A DNA stretch of 64,000 nt from JBCCEJ01 sp039030335 (GCA_039030335.1 JBCCEJ010000017.1:1-64000); one strand, 5' to 3'. Counted from the stretch's first letter, positions 7,367 through 17,486 are shown. Program-made: numbers and translations. Notes: generated from the sequence alone by a model not told the origin.

Positions 7367-9117
7367 GCGGGCGGCGCGTCGGGGTAGTGACCTTACGCGG
7401 CGCGCCGCGGCAGGCGCTTCGGCGAGTGCTGTCCGCCGGGGCTCTGGTTCTGATGCTGGGAGCGGCGTGTGCTGCGCTTGCCGCGGGGGCATCGGCTGGC
7501 GGGGCGACTGCGCAAGTAGACCGGCCGTCGGTCGCACCGGCGGCAAGGCGGTTTGCGCTCTACCTTCACGACGTGCGGGGGCAATACGCCGAGGCCCGTT
7601 TGGCTGCCGCGCGCGAGCTGCAAGAGCGTCTGAGCGCATTCGGCTTTGAGCTCGCCGCCGAGGTGCAGATGTCCGGGTTGGACGCAGATGCCGCCCGTCT
7701 GGCGCTCGGCAAGCTGCCAGCGTCCGCTGAGGGCGTGCTCGTCTACGTTTCGTCGTCGCGAGCGCCGGACGCCGTAGGTGATACGCCGTGGGGCCCTGAC
7801 CAACGGGCTGCTCTCAACCTGTTGCGCGAAACCCTGCAGGGTCGACGTGACCGGGCAACTTTTCTGTTCCTGGATACGGTCGGAGGTCCGGCACCCGCCG
7901 TCGCCGCTCCGCCAGGCCGCGATCCGCTGCTGTTGCTGCACCGTCATCACCACACCGTCGGGCGCGGGAGTACCGGCACCGACCTGCTGCAGGCACTCGC
8001 GCATGTGATCGCCGCGCGTCCAGCCGATGCCGGGCGTCTGGTAGACCTGGTCTCCGAACGTTTGTCGCGCGGAGGTGGCGGCACGGCCGTCTCGATGGCG
8101 CCCAGGCGCGGTGGCGGGGGCGGTTCGAAATGGGCTCCGGCGCGCGCGCCTGCCGGCGCGCAGTCTTGGGCATTTGTGACGCCTGGAGTCAGTGTGAGAC
8201 GGTCGAACTCCGTGCTGATTCCGGGCCGCAAGCGCGCCAGCCAGGCCAACCGGATCGCAGGCCGGGCCAGCAAGAAATCCAGCGCGTCGACTTTTAGGTT
8301 AAAGACCCCGAAGAAGGCGCTGGGGGTGCGTGGCACGGCCGGCACGTTCAAGCCCCGAACAGCGACCGTTGGGAAATCCCCGGTCGAGCGAGCGTCGGCG
8401 GGCGCCGGGATCGCCCTCGCACCGGCGCCGCCGGTTGGCTCATCGAGCGTCACCCGACCGCCGAAGGCGCAATTGCCAGCACTTGACTGGCCACCTCCGC
8501 GACCCTCTGCGCGTATGGTCATTCCCCGCGATCTACTGGTGCGCGAGTCCAATTCGGAGCCTTCGCTCAACGACGTAACGGCGCGGCTCGGTGGCGCTTT
8601 GCGCGAGTCGGGATACTGGGAGCAGGTCTACTACCGCATCCCCGGGTCCCGCGGCGTCGGACTGGTCACGCGTCTCGAGCGAATTGATACCGAAGGACGG
8701 CCCAAGGGTGGCAGCGAGCGTTTCGTCGGCCAGGTACGCAAGACCGCGTTCGACCTGGGCGCGTTTCTGCGCGATTTGTTGTTTGAGCCAGTGGGCTACT
8801 TTCGACTTGGCGTGTTCGTGCTGACCGACGAGACGTTTGCGCCCGACCCGCACGCAGATGCACTGACATCCGATGAGGCCAACGCGATGCTGGCCGGCGG
8901 AGCCCCCGTACTCTCCGATGCGCTCGGCACGGTGAAATTCGATCGGCGCTTCTTCGTCGAGGTGTTGATCTACGAATTCGAGAGCCGTGGCTCGGGGACC
9001 GGCGCTGGTGGTCGCGGCGATGTGACACAACTGGTGCCGAGCCGTTTGTCTGCGGACCAGCATCTGCGTCAGGCGGGGATTCTGAAATCGCTCAGATCGC
9101 AGCTTACGGCGCGCTGA
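7363..9117 (+). CDS. Secreted protein with degenerate caspase-like domain and conserved C-terminal domain
   Basis: About 584 aa. A signal-peptide-like hydrophobic stretch (about residues 24-42) is followed by a globular region (about 63-236) patterned like a caspase/peptidase C14 fold. It has a strand (RRFALYLHDV), an Ala-rich helix, FGFELAAEVQMSG, then LVYVSSSR where active caspases have a strand ending Ser-Gly-His-Gly, and FLFLDTVGG where they have the Asp-Ala-Cys strand. Both catalytic residues therefore appear lost. A Gly/Arg/Ala-rich linker (about 240-400) follows. The C-terminal domain (about 410-580) contains LVTRLERIDTEGRPKGG, FDLGAFLRDLLFEPVGYFRL, VFVLTDETF and FFVEVLIYEFE; it resembles a conserved domain seen in other secreted caspase-type proteins. 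I chose the TTG that overlaps the upstream stop (TTGA); a TTG at 7351 and a GTG at 7387 are alternatives. A TIR gene follows. The caspase assignment is inference. Confidence 0.6.
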   Translation: MSGRRVGVVTLRGAPRQALRRVLSAGALVLMLGAACAALAAGASAGGATAQVDRPSVAPAARRFALYLHDVRGQYAEARLAAARELQERLSAFGFELAAEVQMSGLDADAARLALGKLPASAEGVLVYVSSSRAPDAVGDTPWGPDQRAALNLLRETLQGRRDRATFLFLDTVGGPAPAVAAPPGRDPLLLLHRHHHTVGRGSTGTDLLQALAHVIAARPADAGRLVDLVSERLSRGGGGTAVSMAPRRGGGGGSKWAPARAPAGAQSWAFVTPGVSVRRSNSVLIPGRKRASQANRIAGRASKKSSASTFRLKTPKKALGVRGTAGTFKPRTATVGKSPVERASAGAGIALAPAPPVGSSSVTRPPKAQLPALDWPPPRPSARMVIPRDLLVRESNSEPSLNDVTARLGGALRESGYWEQVYYRIPGSRGVGLVTRLERIDTEGRPKGGSERFVGQVRKTAFDLGAFLRDLLFEPVGYFRLGVFVLTDETFAPDPHADALTSDEANAMLAGGAPVLSDALGTVKFDRRFFVEVLIYEFESRGSGTGAGGRGDVTQLVPSRLSADQHLRQAGILKSLRSQLTAR

Positions 9118-9258
9118 GGTACCGGGCCCGGCGTTACCGTCGGTCGGTTCGCAGGATCCGGTCTGGTACCTGTCGGTGTAGAGTGCCGTGATGCAAGCTG
9201 TAGCGGCGCCGAAGTGGCAACTCGTCGATGGCCAGCCGGCCGGGGTCGGGACCGAGCT

Positions 9259-9909
9259 ATGAAGATGTTCCTGAGCTACCGACGGCGGGATTCCGGCGGT
9301 ATTAGCGGACGTCTCTACGATCGCCTGATCGCCGACCCCCGCATCGGTGAAGTTTTCATCGATGTGGATGCGATCGCCGCCGGCGAAGACTTCGTCAAAC
9401 GCATGCTGGATGCCGTCGCGGCGAGCGACACGGTGCTCGTCCTGATCGGGTCCGGTTGGACCGGAGGAGGAACTGAAAACCGGTTGACGAATCCGGATGA
9501 CGCCGTTCGGCTTGAGGTCGAGGCGGCGTTCGATGCGAACAAGCGCATCATCCCGGTACTCGTCGACGATGCGCCGATGCCGTCGCGCGACGACCTTCCG
9601 GCCTCATTGCAGCGGCTCGTTACCCTGAACGCGGTCGCCCTTCGCCACAACACGTTCGATACTGATTTGCTGGCCCTGTTTCAGGCCCTTGGTATGGATT
9701 CGGGCCCCCCTCGGCGAAGCTTACTGGGACGTCTGTTGCGACTGGGGCTCGGTAGCTTGGGGGGCGCTGTCGTGTGTTTGCTCGTGGCGCTTGCCAACAA
9801 GTCACTGACCGGTCGTTCACTCGAGGCGACGCTGGGTTCCTCCGAGGCCGTGGTCGTGCTGATGATGGTTACCGTGATGGGCGGCGCGGTGCTGGCGCTG
9901 CGGCGCTGA
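9259..9909 (+). CDS. TIR-domain membrane protein
   Basis: A 216-residue protein. The N-terminal TIR domain (about residues 1-140) has FLSYRRRDSGGISGRLYDRL, VFIDVDAIAAGEDFV, VLVLIGSGW and VRLEVEAAFDANKRIIPVLV. Glu86 in RLEVE sits where TIR NADases carry their catalytic glutamate. Two hydrophobic C-terminal segments (about 165-185 and 196-214) should anchor it in the membrane. Bacterial TIR domains cleave NAD or make cyclic-ADPR-type signals in defence systems; this TIR-plus-membrane-tail type is widespread and mostly uncharacterised. The ATG is the first with a complete TIR start; the frame is open to 9214. It lies 141 bases after the pseudo-caspase gene on the same strand, so the two may act together, though no sensor or effector nuclease is nearby. 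Confidence 0.85.
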   Translation: MKMFLSYRRRDSGGISGRLYDRLIADPRIGEVFIDVDAIAAGEDFVKRMLDAVAASDTVLVLIGSGWTGGGTENRLTNPDDAVRLEVEAAFDANKRIIPVLVDDAPMPSRDDLPASLQRLVTLNAVALRHNTFDTDLLALFQALGMDSGPPRRSLLGRLLRLGLGSLGGAVVCLLVALANKSLTGRSLEATLGSSEAVVVLMMVTVMGGAVLALRR

Positions 9910-10008
9910 GCCGACAAGGCGCGCGGGACCGTGCTGCGCGAACGGCCTCAACGAGAGGCGCGTATGGCAGAATAGCGGGCCGTTTGGGGCGAAAACCGGG
10001 ATAGCTCG

Positions 10009-10875
10009 ATGGCGGTAAGTGAACGCATCTGGACATGGTATGGCGGCACCTGGCAGGAAGGGTCGATCCCGGTCGTACGCTCGGCCGATCACACCACGTG
10101 GGCGGGCACTCTGGTGTTTGATGGTGCCCGGCAGTTCGATGGCAAGGTGCCGGATCTGGACCGCCACTGCGCGAGGGTCAACGAGTCGGCGACTGCTCTT
10201 GCGATGAACCCGACGCTCTCGCCGGAACGCATCCATGAGTTGGCACTTGAAGGCCTTGAGCAGTTTGCTTCGGATGCCGCGGTGTACATCCGGCCGATGT
10301 ACTGGTCGGTCGAGCGCGGTGACGGCTTCATCTCCCAGGATCCCGACACGACGGACTTCTGCATGGTGCTCGAGGAGATCCCCATGCCGCCTTCGGACGC
10401 ATCGGCGACGCTGACGACGACGCGCTTTCACCGCCCAACGCTCGAATGCGCGACCGTCAATGCGAAGGCCGCATGCCTCTACCCGAATAACGCCCGAATG
10501 ATGCGTGAGGCGATCGCGAAGGGATTTACCAACGCTCTGGTTGCGGATGTCGTTGGCAACGTCGCCGAGACCGCCACCGCCAACGTCTTCATGGTGCGCG
10601 ACGGCGAGGTATTCACGCCGGTGCCGAACGGCACCTTTCTGAACGGCATTACCCGGCAACGGCACATCGGGTTACTCCGGCAGGCGGGTCGAGCGGTTCA
10701 CGAGACCACGCTGACGTTCGAGGATTTCCGCGCCGCTGACGAGGTCTTTCTGACTGGCAACCTCTCGAAAGTCACGCCGGTTACGGCGTTTGACGAGGTC
10801 GGCTACCAGGCCGGACCCGTCACGCGGGAGGCGCGTGAACTGTACTGGGACTGGGCAGCCGCGGCGAAGCGCTGA
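10009..10875 (+). CDS. Class IV PLP aminotransferase, branched-chain type
   Basis: A 288-residue PLP enzyme of the class IV aminotransferase fold, closest in feel to branched-chain amino-acid transaminases (IlvE-like), which move the amino group between Val/Leu/Ile and 2-oxoglutarate. Visible blocks are WAGTLVFDGARQFDGKVPDL at the N-terminus, VYIRPMYW, then CATVNAKAACLYPNNARMMR with the presumed PLP lysine in NAKA. After that come VGNVAETATANVF, GTFLNGITRQRHIGLLR and ADEVFLTGNLSKVTPV, the usual phosphate-binding and substrate loops. The domain is complete. D-amino-acid transaminase or aminodeoxychorismate lyase activity cannot be excluded. It is a single gene with a weak ribosome-binding site and unrelated neighbours (TIR protein upstream, gltB downstream). 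Confidence 0.85.
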   Translation: MAVSERIWTWYGGTWQEGSIPVVRSADHTTWAGTLVFDGARQFDGKVPDLDRHCARVNESATALAMNPTLSPERIHELALEGLEQFASDAAVYIRPMYWSVERGDGFISQDPDTTDFCMVLEEIPMPPSDASATLTTTRFHRPTLECATVNAKAACLYPNNARMMREAIAKGFTNALVADVVGNVAETATANVFMVRDGEVFTPVPNGTFLNGITRQRHIGLLRQAGRAVHETTLTFEDFRAADEVFLTGNLSKVTPVTAFDEVGYQAGPVTREARELYWDWAAAAKR

Positions 10876-10939
10876 GGTCTCCGCGGTACTGAATCGGATT
10901 GACAGCTAACCCGCTGAAATTCCAGTAGAAAGCCTAACC

Positions 10940-11115
10940 GGCCGGCATTGACGACTTGCGGCCAATACAGAAAATATCTGGCTAAATTGTTGATTTAGGT
11001 CACATTTTCTGACACCGTCATAGGTTCGCCCCGCAGGCGAATTCCACGCTTCCCGTTCACAGTCAACCGCAACGTCGAGGCGTTGAGGGCATAGAGCGGG
11101 CGAACGGAGACACCG
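10940..11115 (+). promoter_or_regulatory. AT-rich leader/promoter region of gltB
   Basis: In a roughly 240-base gap before gltB, the stretch around 10955-11025 is clearly richer in A+T than the surroundings (AATACAGAAAATATC, AAATTGTTGATTTAGG). It should hold the gltBD promoter. I could not place a convincing -35/-10 pair or a sigma-54 GG-N10-GC box, so only the region is called. Confidence 0.35.
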
Positions 11116-14100
11116 ATGTCGGGACTCACAGAACAACTAAAACTCGGCTTGCCCGCCGCGCACGGCCTCTACGATCCGCGCCAGGAAAAAGACGCGTGCG
11201 GAGTTGGCTTTGTCTGCGATATCCGTGGCCGCGCGAGCAATCAGATCATTCGCGACGCCGAACACATGAACTGCTGCATGGATCACCGCGGGGGTGTCGG
11301 CTATGAAGTCAACTCGGGCGATGGCGCGGGCATTCTGACGTCGCTGCCGCACAAGCTGCTCGCGCGCGTGGCCGGTGACGTACTGAACGTGACATTGCCG
11401 GACCCGGGCGCGTACGGCGCCGGGAACGTATTCTTCCCGCGCGACGAGGCGGAGCGGGCGCGGTGTCGCGACGTGTTCGAAGCCGAGATCGCCAACTGCG
11501 GCCTGGTCTTGCTCGGCTGGCGGCTACTACCGGTCGACGTCGACGGGGCCGACATCGGGCGTGCCGCACGCCAGGCGATGCCGCACATCGAACAGGTGTT
11601 CGTGGCCTCTTCCGATGAGCTGGCCGGAGACGCCCTGGAGCGGCGCCTCTACGTGCTGCGCAAATCGGTCACGCACAAGCTCCGCGGCGACGAAGACCTG
11701 GCGGAGCGATCGCTGTTCTACGTCTGCACACTGTCGACCCGCATCATCGTCTACAAGGGCATGCTGACACCGCAGCAGGTCTTTCCGTTCTTCAAGGATC
11801 TGCGCGACGAGGACTACGAAAGTCATCTCGCGATGGTGCATTCGCGGTTTTCGACCAACACGTTTCCCAGCTGGGATCGCGCCCAGCCGAACCGTTATAT
11901 GAGTCACAACGGCGAGATCAACACGCTGCTCGGCAACAAGAATGCCATGGTGGCACGCCAGGGGATGCTGTCTTCGCCGGTGTTCGGCGATGATTTGAGG
12001 CGCCTCATGCCGATCGTCGATGAAGACTGCTCGGATTCGGGTACCTTCGACAACGTGCTGGAATTCATGTTGATGAGTGGGCGCAAGCTGCAGGAAGCCG
12101 TGCTCATGATGATTCCCGAAGCGTGGCAGCAGCATCGCGGGATGTCGCCGGAGAAGCGCGCTTTCTACGAGTTCAACTCGTGCATGATGGAGCCGTGGGA
12201 CGGCCCGGCTTCGATCGCATTTACCGACGGCACTTACATCGGCGCGGTGCTCGACCGGAACGGATTGCGTCCGTCGCGCTACTACGTCACCGACGACGAC
12301 AAGTGCATCATGGCGTCCGAGGTTGGTGTGGTGCCAGTCGACCCGGCGACGGTCGTCCAGAAAGGCAGGTTGCAACCCGGGCGCATCTTCCTCATCGATT
12401 TTGAAGCCGGACGCATGGTTCCGGATGAAGAGATCAAGATGGACCTCGCACGGCGCCAGCCGTACGGCGAGTGGCTGGCGCGCCAGCGCATCGACCTGAG
12501 CGACCTGCCGCCTTCCAATGACGTCGGCGGTTTCGAGCCCGACACGCTTATCCCTCGCATGCAGGCGCTCGGTTACACCACCGAGACGATGCAGTTCATG
12601 CTGTTGCCGTTGGTGATGGAACTCCGGGATCCACTGGGTTCGATGGGCAATGATTCCGCGCTCGCCGTGATCTCGGCCAAGCCGCGCATGTTGTACGACT
12701 ACTTCAAGCAGCTGTTCGCCCAGGTCACGAATCCCGCGATCGACTCGATTCGCGAAGAAGTCATCATGGCACTCGAGTGCTATGTGGGCCCGGAACACAA
12801 TCTGCTCACTACCACGCAGGAGCATGCTCACCGGCTGCGTCTGCCCCACCCGATCCTGTCGAACGCAGAGCTGGCCGCGCTGAAGAGCATGGATCACCGC
12901 GGTTGGCGAAGCCGCACGGTCGATATCACGTTTGAAAGCGGTTCCGGTCGTGGCGGTTTGCTGCGCGCTCTCGACCGCGTTTGCATGGAAGCATCGCAGG
13001 CGATCGAGGAAGGCTACAGTCTGGTGGTCTTGAGCGACCGGGCGGTGGGCCCTGACCGCGTCGCCATCAGTGCGCTGATGGCCGTGGGTGCTGTCCACCA
13101 TCATCTGGTGGAGACCGAGGCGCGCAGCCGTATCGGGCTCATCGTCGAGACCGGCGAAGCGCGCGAAGTCCACCATCACTGTCTTCTCGTCGGATACGGG
13201 GTAGACGGTATCAATCCCTACCTGGCCTTCGAGTCGATCTGGGACGCCCGGCGCAAACACTATCTGGACGGGGCGGCGCACATCCAGTCGGATGACGACG
13301 TTGTCACGGCGTACAAGAAGGCAGTGGGCAAGGGCATCATGAAAGTGATGGCCAAAATGGGAATCTCGACGCTGCAATCCTACAAGGGTGCGCAGATCTT
13401 CGAAGCAGTGGGCCTCGCCTCAGACGTTATAGACAGGTGTTTCCGGGGCACGGCGAGCCGCGTTCAGGGTGCCAGCTTCGAAGTGCTTGCCGAAGAGATG
13501 CAGCGTCGTCATGAGATCGGTTTCCCGCCGGGCGATGCGGTGTCACTCCCAGTGTTGCCAAATCCGGGCGACTTCCACTGGCGTCGCGGCGGCGACGCGC
13601 ACATGTGGGACCCGAACGCGGTCGCAAACCTGCAGATCGCCGTGCGCACGAACAGTGAAGATGCCTACTGGAACTTCGCGCGGCACATCAACGGCGAAAA
13701 CGCCAAGGCGAGCAACCTGCGCGGATTGCTGCAGTTCCATCCGGGCGGCGCCGGCGCGCCCGTGCCGCTGGATGAAGTCGAGACGGAAGCCGAGATCGTA
13801 AAGCGCTTCGCAACGGGCGCGATGAGCTTCGGCTCGATCTCCAAGGAGTCGCACGAATCGCTTGCGGTGGCGATGAACCGCATTGGCGGAAAGTCGAACA
13901 CTGGCGAGGGCGGCGAAGACCCGGAGCGCTTCAAGCCGTTGGCGAACGGAGATTCGAAACGCTCGGCGATCAAACAGGTCGCCAGCGGGCGCTTCGGTGT
14001 CACGATCAACTACCTCAGCAACGCAGACGAGTTGCAGATCAAGATCATTCAGGGTGCCAAACCGGGCGAAGGTGGTGAACTGCCCGGCGGGAAGGTTGAT

Positions 14101-15687
14101 GAAGTCATCGCCTCCATCCGGCATTCAACGCCGGGCGTGGGGCTTATCTCACCACCGCCGCACCACGACATCTATTCGATCGAGGATATGGCGCAGCTGA
14201 TCCACGACTTGAAGAACGCCAATCCGAGTGCGCGCATCAGCGTCAAACTAGGCGCTGCCATCGGGGTGGGCACCGTGGCGGCCGGAGTCGTGAAGGCCCG
14301 CGCTGACCATCTGGTGATCGCTGGTGACACGGGCGGCACCGGTGCGTCTCCGCTTACGTCGATCAAACATGCCGGCGTGCCGTGGGAACTGGGGATAGCC
14401 GAAACTCACCAGACGCTCGTCATGAATAACCTGCGCTCGCGCGTCGTGTTGCAGACCGACGGGCAGATCAAAACGGGCAGGGACGTGGCGATCGCCGCCC
14501 TGCTCGGCGCCGAAGAGTTCGGTTTCGCGACGGCTCCGCTGATCGCGCTCGGCTGTATCATGATGCGCAAGTGCCACCTGAACACCTGCCCGGTTGGCAT
14601 CGCCACGCAGGACGTCGAACTGCGCAAGAAGTTCGCTGGTCAGCCTGACCACGTCGTGAACTACTTTTTCATGGTCGCGAAAGAGCTGCGCATGATCATG
14701 GCGGAACTCGGGGTACGGACCATCAGTGAAATGGTCGGTCGCGTCGACCTCCTGGATGTAAAACCAGCGGTCGACCACTGGAAGGCGCGTGGTCTGGACC
14801 TGTCCGCCGTGCTGGCGCCGGCTCAGCGACCCGAAAACTGCCTGGGTGTCTACAATCTGCACACACAGGACCACGGGCTCGAACTGGCGCTCGATAATAA
14901 ACTCATCGAACTGGCGGAGCCGGCCCTCGCGGGCGGCGAGCTGGTGCGCGGCGAGATGAACATCATCAACACCAACCGGGTGGTAGGTGCGATGCTGTCG
15001 CATCAGGTGATACGTCGGATCGGACCGCAGATGCTTCCCGAAGACACGATTTGCTTCAAGTTCAACGGTAGTGCCGGACAGAGCCTCGGTGCGTGGTTGG
15101 CGAAGGGCATTACGCTGGAAGTCGAAGGGGATGCGAACGACTTCATCGGCAAGGGTCTGTCCGGCGGTAAGGTCATCGTGTACCCGCCCAAGGTCAGTCC
15201 CTTCAAAGCGGAGCAGCAGATCCTGATCGGGAACGTCGCGCTCTACGGCGCAACCAGCGGCGAGGCTTACTTCCGTGGTATAGCCGCCGAGCGTTTCTGC
15301 GTGCGAAATAGTGGCGCGCGAGCAGTTGTCGAGGGGGTTGGCGACCACGGTTGCGAATACATGACCGGAGGCACCGTCGTCATCCTCGGGTCCACCGGGC
15401 GAAACTTCGCCGCGGGGATGAGCGGCGGCATCGCCTACGTTTACGACCCGCGGGAGCAGTTCGCTTCGCTTTGTAACATGGAGACCATCGGCATCGAAGA
15501 GGTGCACGATGATGACGAAAACGACTTGCTGCAGATGCTGCGCAAGCATGCTGATTACACGGGCTCGCCGGTGGCGGCAGACATCCTGGCAAACTGGGAA
15601 CAGGCGCGGGCCGAGTTCCGTAAGGTCATGCCCACGGACTACAAGCGCGTGCTCGAACAGCGAAAGAGGCAGCATCAGGCCGCCTGA
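11116..15687 (+). CDS. gltB: Glutamate synthase (NADPH) large subunit
   Basis: GOGAT alpha subunit, 1523 aa. It hydrolyses glutamine and delivers the ammonia through an internal tunnel to 2-oxoglutarate, giving glutamate; cytoplasmic, works with GltD. The protein is made as a precursor: KDACGVGFV near the N-terminus places the catalytic nucleophile at Cys28, exposed after propeptide removal. Domains follow the family order: Ntn-type glutaminase (about 28-430, SRFSTNTFPSWDRAQPNRYM), central domain, FMN-binding synthase barrel (about 830-1220, GEGGEDPERF, GAKPGEGGELPGGKV, AGDTGGTGASPL), the 3Fe-4S cysteines C1147-C1153-C1158 in CIMMRKCHLNTCPVG, and the C-terminal beta-helix (about 1270-1500). 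Length is normal. gltD follows 188 bases later on the same strand. Confidence 0.97.
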   Translation: MSGLTEQLKLGLPAAHGLYDPRQEKDACGVGFVCDIRGRASNQIIRDAEHMNCCMDHRGGVGYEVNSGDGAGILTSLPHKLLARVAGDVLNVTLPDPGAYGAGNVFFPRDEAERARCRDVFEAEIANCGLVLLGWRLLPVDVDGADIGRAARQAMPHIEQVFVASSDELAGDALERRLYVLRKSVTHKLRGDEDLAERSLFYVCTLSTRIIVYKGMLTPQQVFPFFKDLRDEDYESHLAMVHSRFSTNTFPSWDRAQPNRYMSHNGEINTLLGNKNAMVARQGMLSSPVFGDDLRRLMPIVDEDCSDSGTFDNVLEFMLMSGRKLQEAVLMMIPEAWQQHRGMSPEKRAFYEFNSCMMEPWDGPASIAFTDGTYIGAVLDRNGLRPSRYYVTDDDKCIMASEVGVVPVDPATVVQKGRLQPGRIFLIDFEAGRMVPDEEIKMDLARRQPYGEWLARQRIDLSDLPPSNDVGGFEPDTLIPRMQALGYTTETMQFMLLPLVMELRDPLGSMGNDSALAVISAKPRMLYDYFKQLFAQVTNPAIDSIREEVIMALECYVGPEHNLLTTTQEHAHRLRLPHPILSNAELAALKSMDHRGWRSRTVDITFESGSGRGGLLRALDRVCMEASQAIEEGYSLVVLSDRAVGPDRVAISALMAVGAVHHHLVETEARSRIGLIVETGEAREVHHHCLLVGYGVDGINPYLAFESIWDARRKHYLDGAAHIQSDDDVVTAYKKAVGKGIMKVMAKMGISTLQSYKGAQIFEAVGLASDVIDRCFRGTASRVQGASFEVLAEEMQRRHEIGFPPGDAVSLPVLPNPGDFHWRRGGDAHMWDPNAVANLQIAVRTNSEDAYWNFARHINGENAKASNLRGLLQFHPGGAGAPVPLDEVETEAEIVKRFATGAMSFGSISKESHESLAVAMNRIGGKSNTGEGGEDPERFKPLANGDSKRSAIKQVASGRFGVTINYLSNADELQIKIIQGAKPGEGGELPGGKVDEVIASIRHSTPGVGLISPPPHHDIYSIEDMAQLIHDLKNANPSARISVKLGAAIGVGTVAAGVVKARADHLVIAGDTGGTGASPLTSIKHAGVPWELGIAETHQTLVMNNLRSRVVLQTDGQIKTGRDVAIAALLGAEEFGFATAPLIALGCIMMRKCHLNTCPVGIATQDVELRKKFAGQPDHVVNYFFMVAKELRMIMAELGVRTISEMVGRVDLLDVKPAVDHWKARGLDLSAVLAPAQRPENCLGVYNLHTQDHGLELALDNKLIELAEPALAGGELVRGEMNIINTNRVVGAMLSHQVIRRIGPQMLPEDTICFKFNGSAGQSLGAWLAKGITLEVEGDANDFIGKGLSGGKVIVYPPKVSPFKAEQQILIGNVALYGATSGEAYFRGIAAERFCVRNSGARAVVEGVGDHGCEYMTGGTVVILGSTGRNFAAGMSGGIAYVYDPREQFASLCNMETIGIEEVHDDDENDLLQMLRKHADYTGSPVAADILANWEQARAEFRKVMPTDYKRVLEQRKRQHQAA

Positions 15688-15699
15688 AAAAGCCCGGCT

Positions 15700-15716
15700 G
15701 GCGACGTCACGTCGCC
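15700..15716 (+). repeat. Stem-loop between gltB and gltD
   Basis: A perfect 7-bp stem, GGCGACG then TCA loop then CGTCGCC, begins 12 bases after the gltB stop. It has no T-tract. It may act as an mRNA-processing or partial termination point that sets the GltB:GltD ratio; that role is inference. Confidence 0.35.
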
Positions 15717-15875
15717 GCTTAAGGCCGGCGCAAACAACGAAACGGACTGCTGAGCTAGTCTGCGGGCCCGCCACCGACGGCGCGCGGACTGCTGGTGACG
15801 CAAATTCGCGGCAGAGACGAATGACGGCAGGTCAGACCGGATGGTCGGCCAGTCGCCTGACTGAGCAGATGTGGC

Positions 15876-17339
15876 ATGGGTAAACCGACGGGATTCAAGG
15901 AGTTCGCGCGCGAAACCGCGCCGTACCGCGATCCCACGTCCCGGATCGTCGACTTCGATGAGATCTATACCGGGCACGACACCGAGCGTCTGACTACTCA
16001 GGGCGCACGCTGCATGGATTGTGGTGTGCCGTTTTGTCAGTCGGACAACGGTTGCCCGATCCACAATCTGATCCCGGAATGGAACGACCTCGTCTACCGC
16101 GGTCACTGGCGGGAGGCGCTTGACCGCCTGCACAAGACCAACAATTTTCCGGAGTTCACCGGGCGTGTATGTCCGGCCCCGTGCGAAGGCTCGTGCGTGC
16201 TTGGAATTACGAATCCGGCGGTCGCCATCAAGAACATCGAGATGGCGATTATCGACCGCGGCTTCGAAGAGGGCTGGGTCGTACCCAATCTTCCACCGCA
16301 CCGTACCGGCAAGCGGGTGGCGATCATCGGGTCAGGGCCGTCGGGTCTGGCCGCAGCAGCCCAACTGAACCAGGCCGGTCACGAGGTGACGGTATTCGAG
16401 CGTGACGATCGCATCGGCGGTTTGCTGATGTACGGCATTCCGAACATGAAACTGAACAAGGCCGAAGTCGTCGAGCGCCGACTGGAGCTGATGCGTCAGG
16501 AAGGCGTCGAGTTCCGCCCGAACTCTCCGGTTGGCGATGGCAGTGACGGCTCGCTGAGCGTTGCTCAGCTGCGCGCTGAGTATGACGCCTTGCTGCTCGC
16601 CACGGGCTCTACGGTGCCCCGGGACCTGAAGATTCCAGGCCGTGAGCTGAACGGAGTCCATTTCGCCATGGACTTCCTGCGCGCCAATACGCGCAGCCTG
16701 CTGAACTCGAACCTCGAAGACGGCAACTTCATCTCCGCCAAAGGCAAGAAGGTGATCGTGATCGGCGGTGGGGATACCGGCGCTGACTGTATCGGCACCT
16801 CGCTTCGACATGGCTGCGATTCGGTTACCAACTTCGAACTGTTTCCGCGACCGCCGGATGAACGTGCGCCGACCAACCCGTGGCCGATGTGGCCGGTCAT
16901 TTTCCGGGTCGATTACGCTCATCAGGAGTCGACCGCGCGCTTTGGCCGTGACCCGCGGGTGTACGGCATATCGACGCTCGATTTCACCGGCGACGACGAC
17001 GGCCGACTGGTGGGCTTGCGAACCGTGAACGTGCAACTGGTCGACGGCCGGATCGAACAGATCCCTGACTCTGAACGGACCTGGGAGGTCGATCTGGTCT
17101 TCCTGTCGATGGGCTATCTCGGGCCCGAGCACGCGGTGTCTGACCCGCTTGATATCGACTATGACGAACGGTCGAACTTCAAAGCCGAGTACGGCCACTA
17201 CCACACCAGTCAGGAAGGCGTGTTTGCTGCCGGCGACTGTCGGCGTGGGCAGTCCCTGGTCGTGCGGGCCATTAACGAAGGTCGGGAGGCGGCTCGCGAG
17301 ATCGACCGGTTTCTGACCGGTTCGACCCTGCTGCCCTGA
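15876..17339 (+). CDS. gltD: Glutamate synthase small subunit
   Basis: GOGAT beta subunit, 487 aa, normal length. It oxidises NADPH on FAD and passes electrons through iron-sulfur clusters to GltB. The N-terminal cluster cysteines are present in [19 protein letters not shown] and in [14 protein letters not shown]-binding [17 protein letters not shown] with [21 protein letters not shown] follows, then the NADPH-binding [16 protein letters not shown], and the C-terminal [20 protein letters not shown] that closes the FAD site. The related small subunits of dihydropyrimidine dehydrogenase share these motifs, but the adjacent gltB decides the assignment. The ATG has no strong ribosome-binding site, and the 188-base gap to gltB holds a stem-loop. 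Confidence 0.96.
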   Translation: MGKPTGFKEFARETAPYRDPTSRIVDFDEIYTGHDTERLTTQGARCMDCGVPFCQSDNGCPIHNLIPEWNDLVYRGHWREALDRLHKTNNFPEFTGRVCPAPCEGSCVLGITNPAVAIKNIEMAIIDRGFEEGWVVPNLPPHRTGKRVAIIGSGPSGLAAAAQLNQAGHEVTVFERDDRIGGLLMYGIPNMKLNKAEVVERRLELMRQEGVEFRPNSPVGDGSDGSLSVAQLRAEYDALLLATGSTVPRDLKIPGRELNGVHFAMDFLRANTRSLLNSNLEDGNFISAKGKKVIVIGGGDTGADCIGTSLRHGCDSVTNFELFPRPPDERAPTNPWPMWPVIFRVDYAHQESTARFGRDPRVYGISTLDFTGDDDGRLVGLRTVNVQLVDGRIEQIPDSERTWEVDLVFLSMGYLGPEHAVSDPLDIDYDERSNFKAEYGHYHTSQEGVFAAGDCRRGQSLVVRAINEGREAAREIDRFLTGSTLLP

Positions 17340-17486
17340 CCGCCGTCTTCCCAGGAGCGCCGCTCAGGCGCTGCTCATGGTACTTCTATGGTCGCGTCGG
17401 GCAATCGATATCACGGGCGATGACGACGTGTGATTTAATGCCGGCCACCGCCCGGTTCCGTCAATCGCGAGAAAATGAGGTTTGCC

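Noticed and set aside
11527..13377. 616-codon minus-strand open frame inside gltB
   Set aside because: Antisense shadow of the glutaminase and central part of GltB; rich in His/Arg/Gln with no domain.
14248..15774. 508-codon minus-strand open frame inside gltB
   Set aside because: Antisense shadow of the FMN and beta-helix domains; no recognisable protein.
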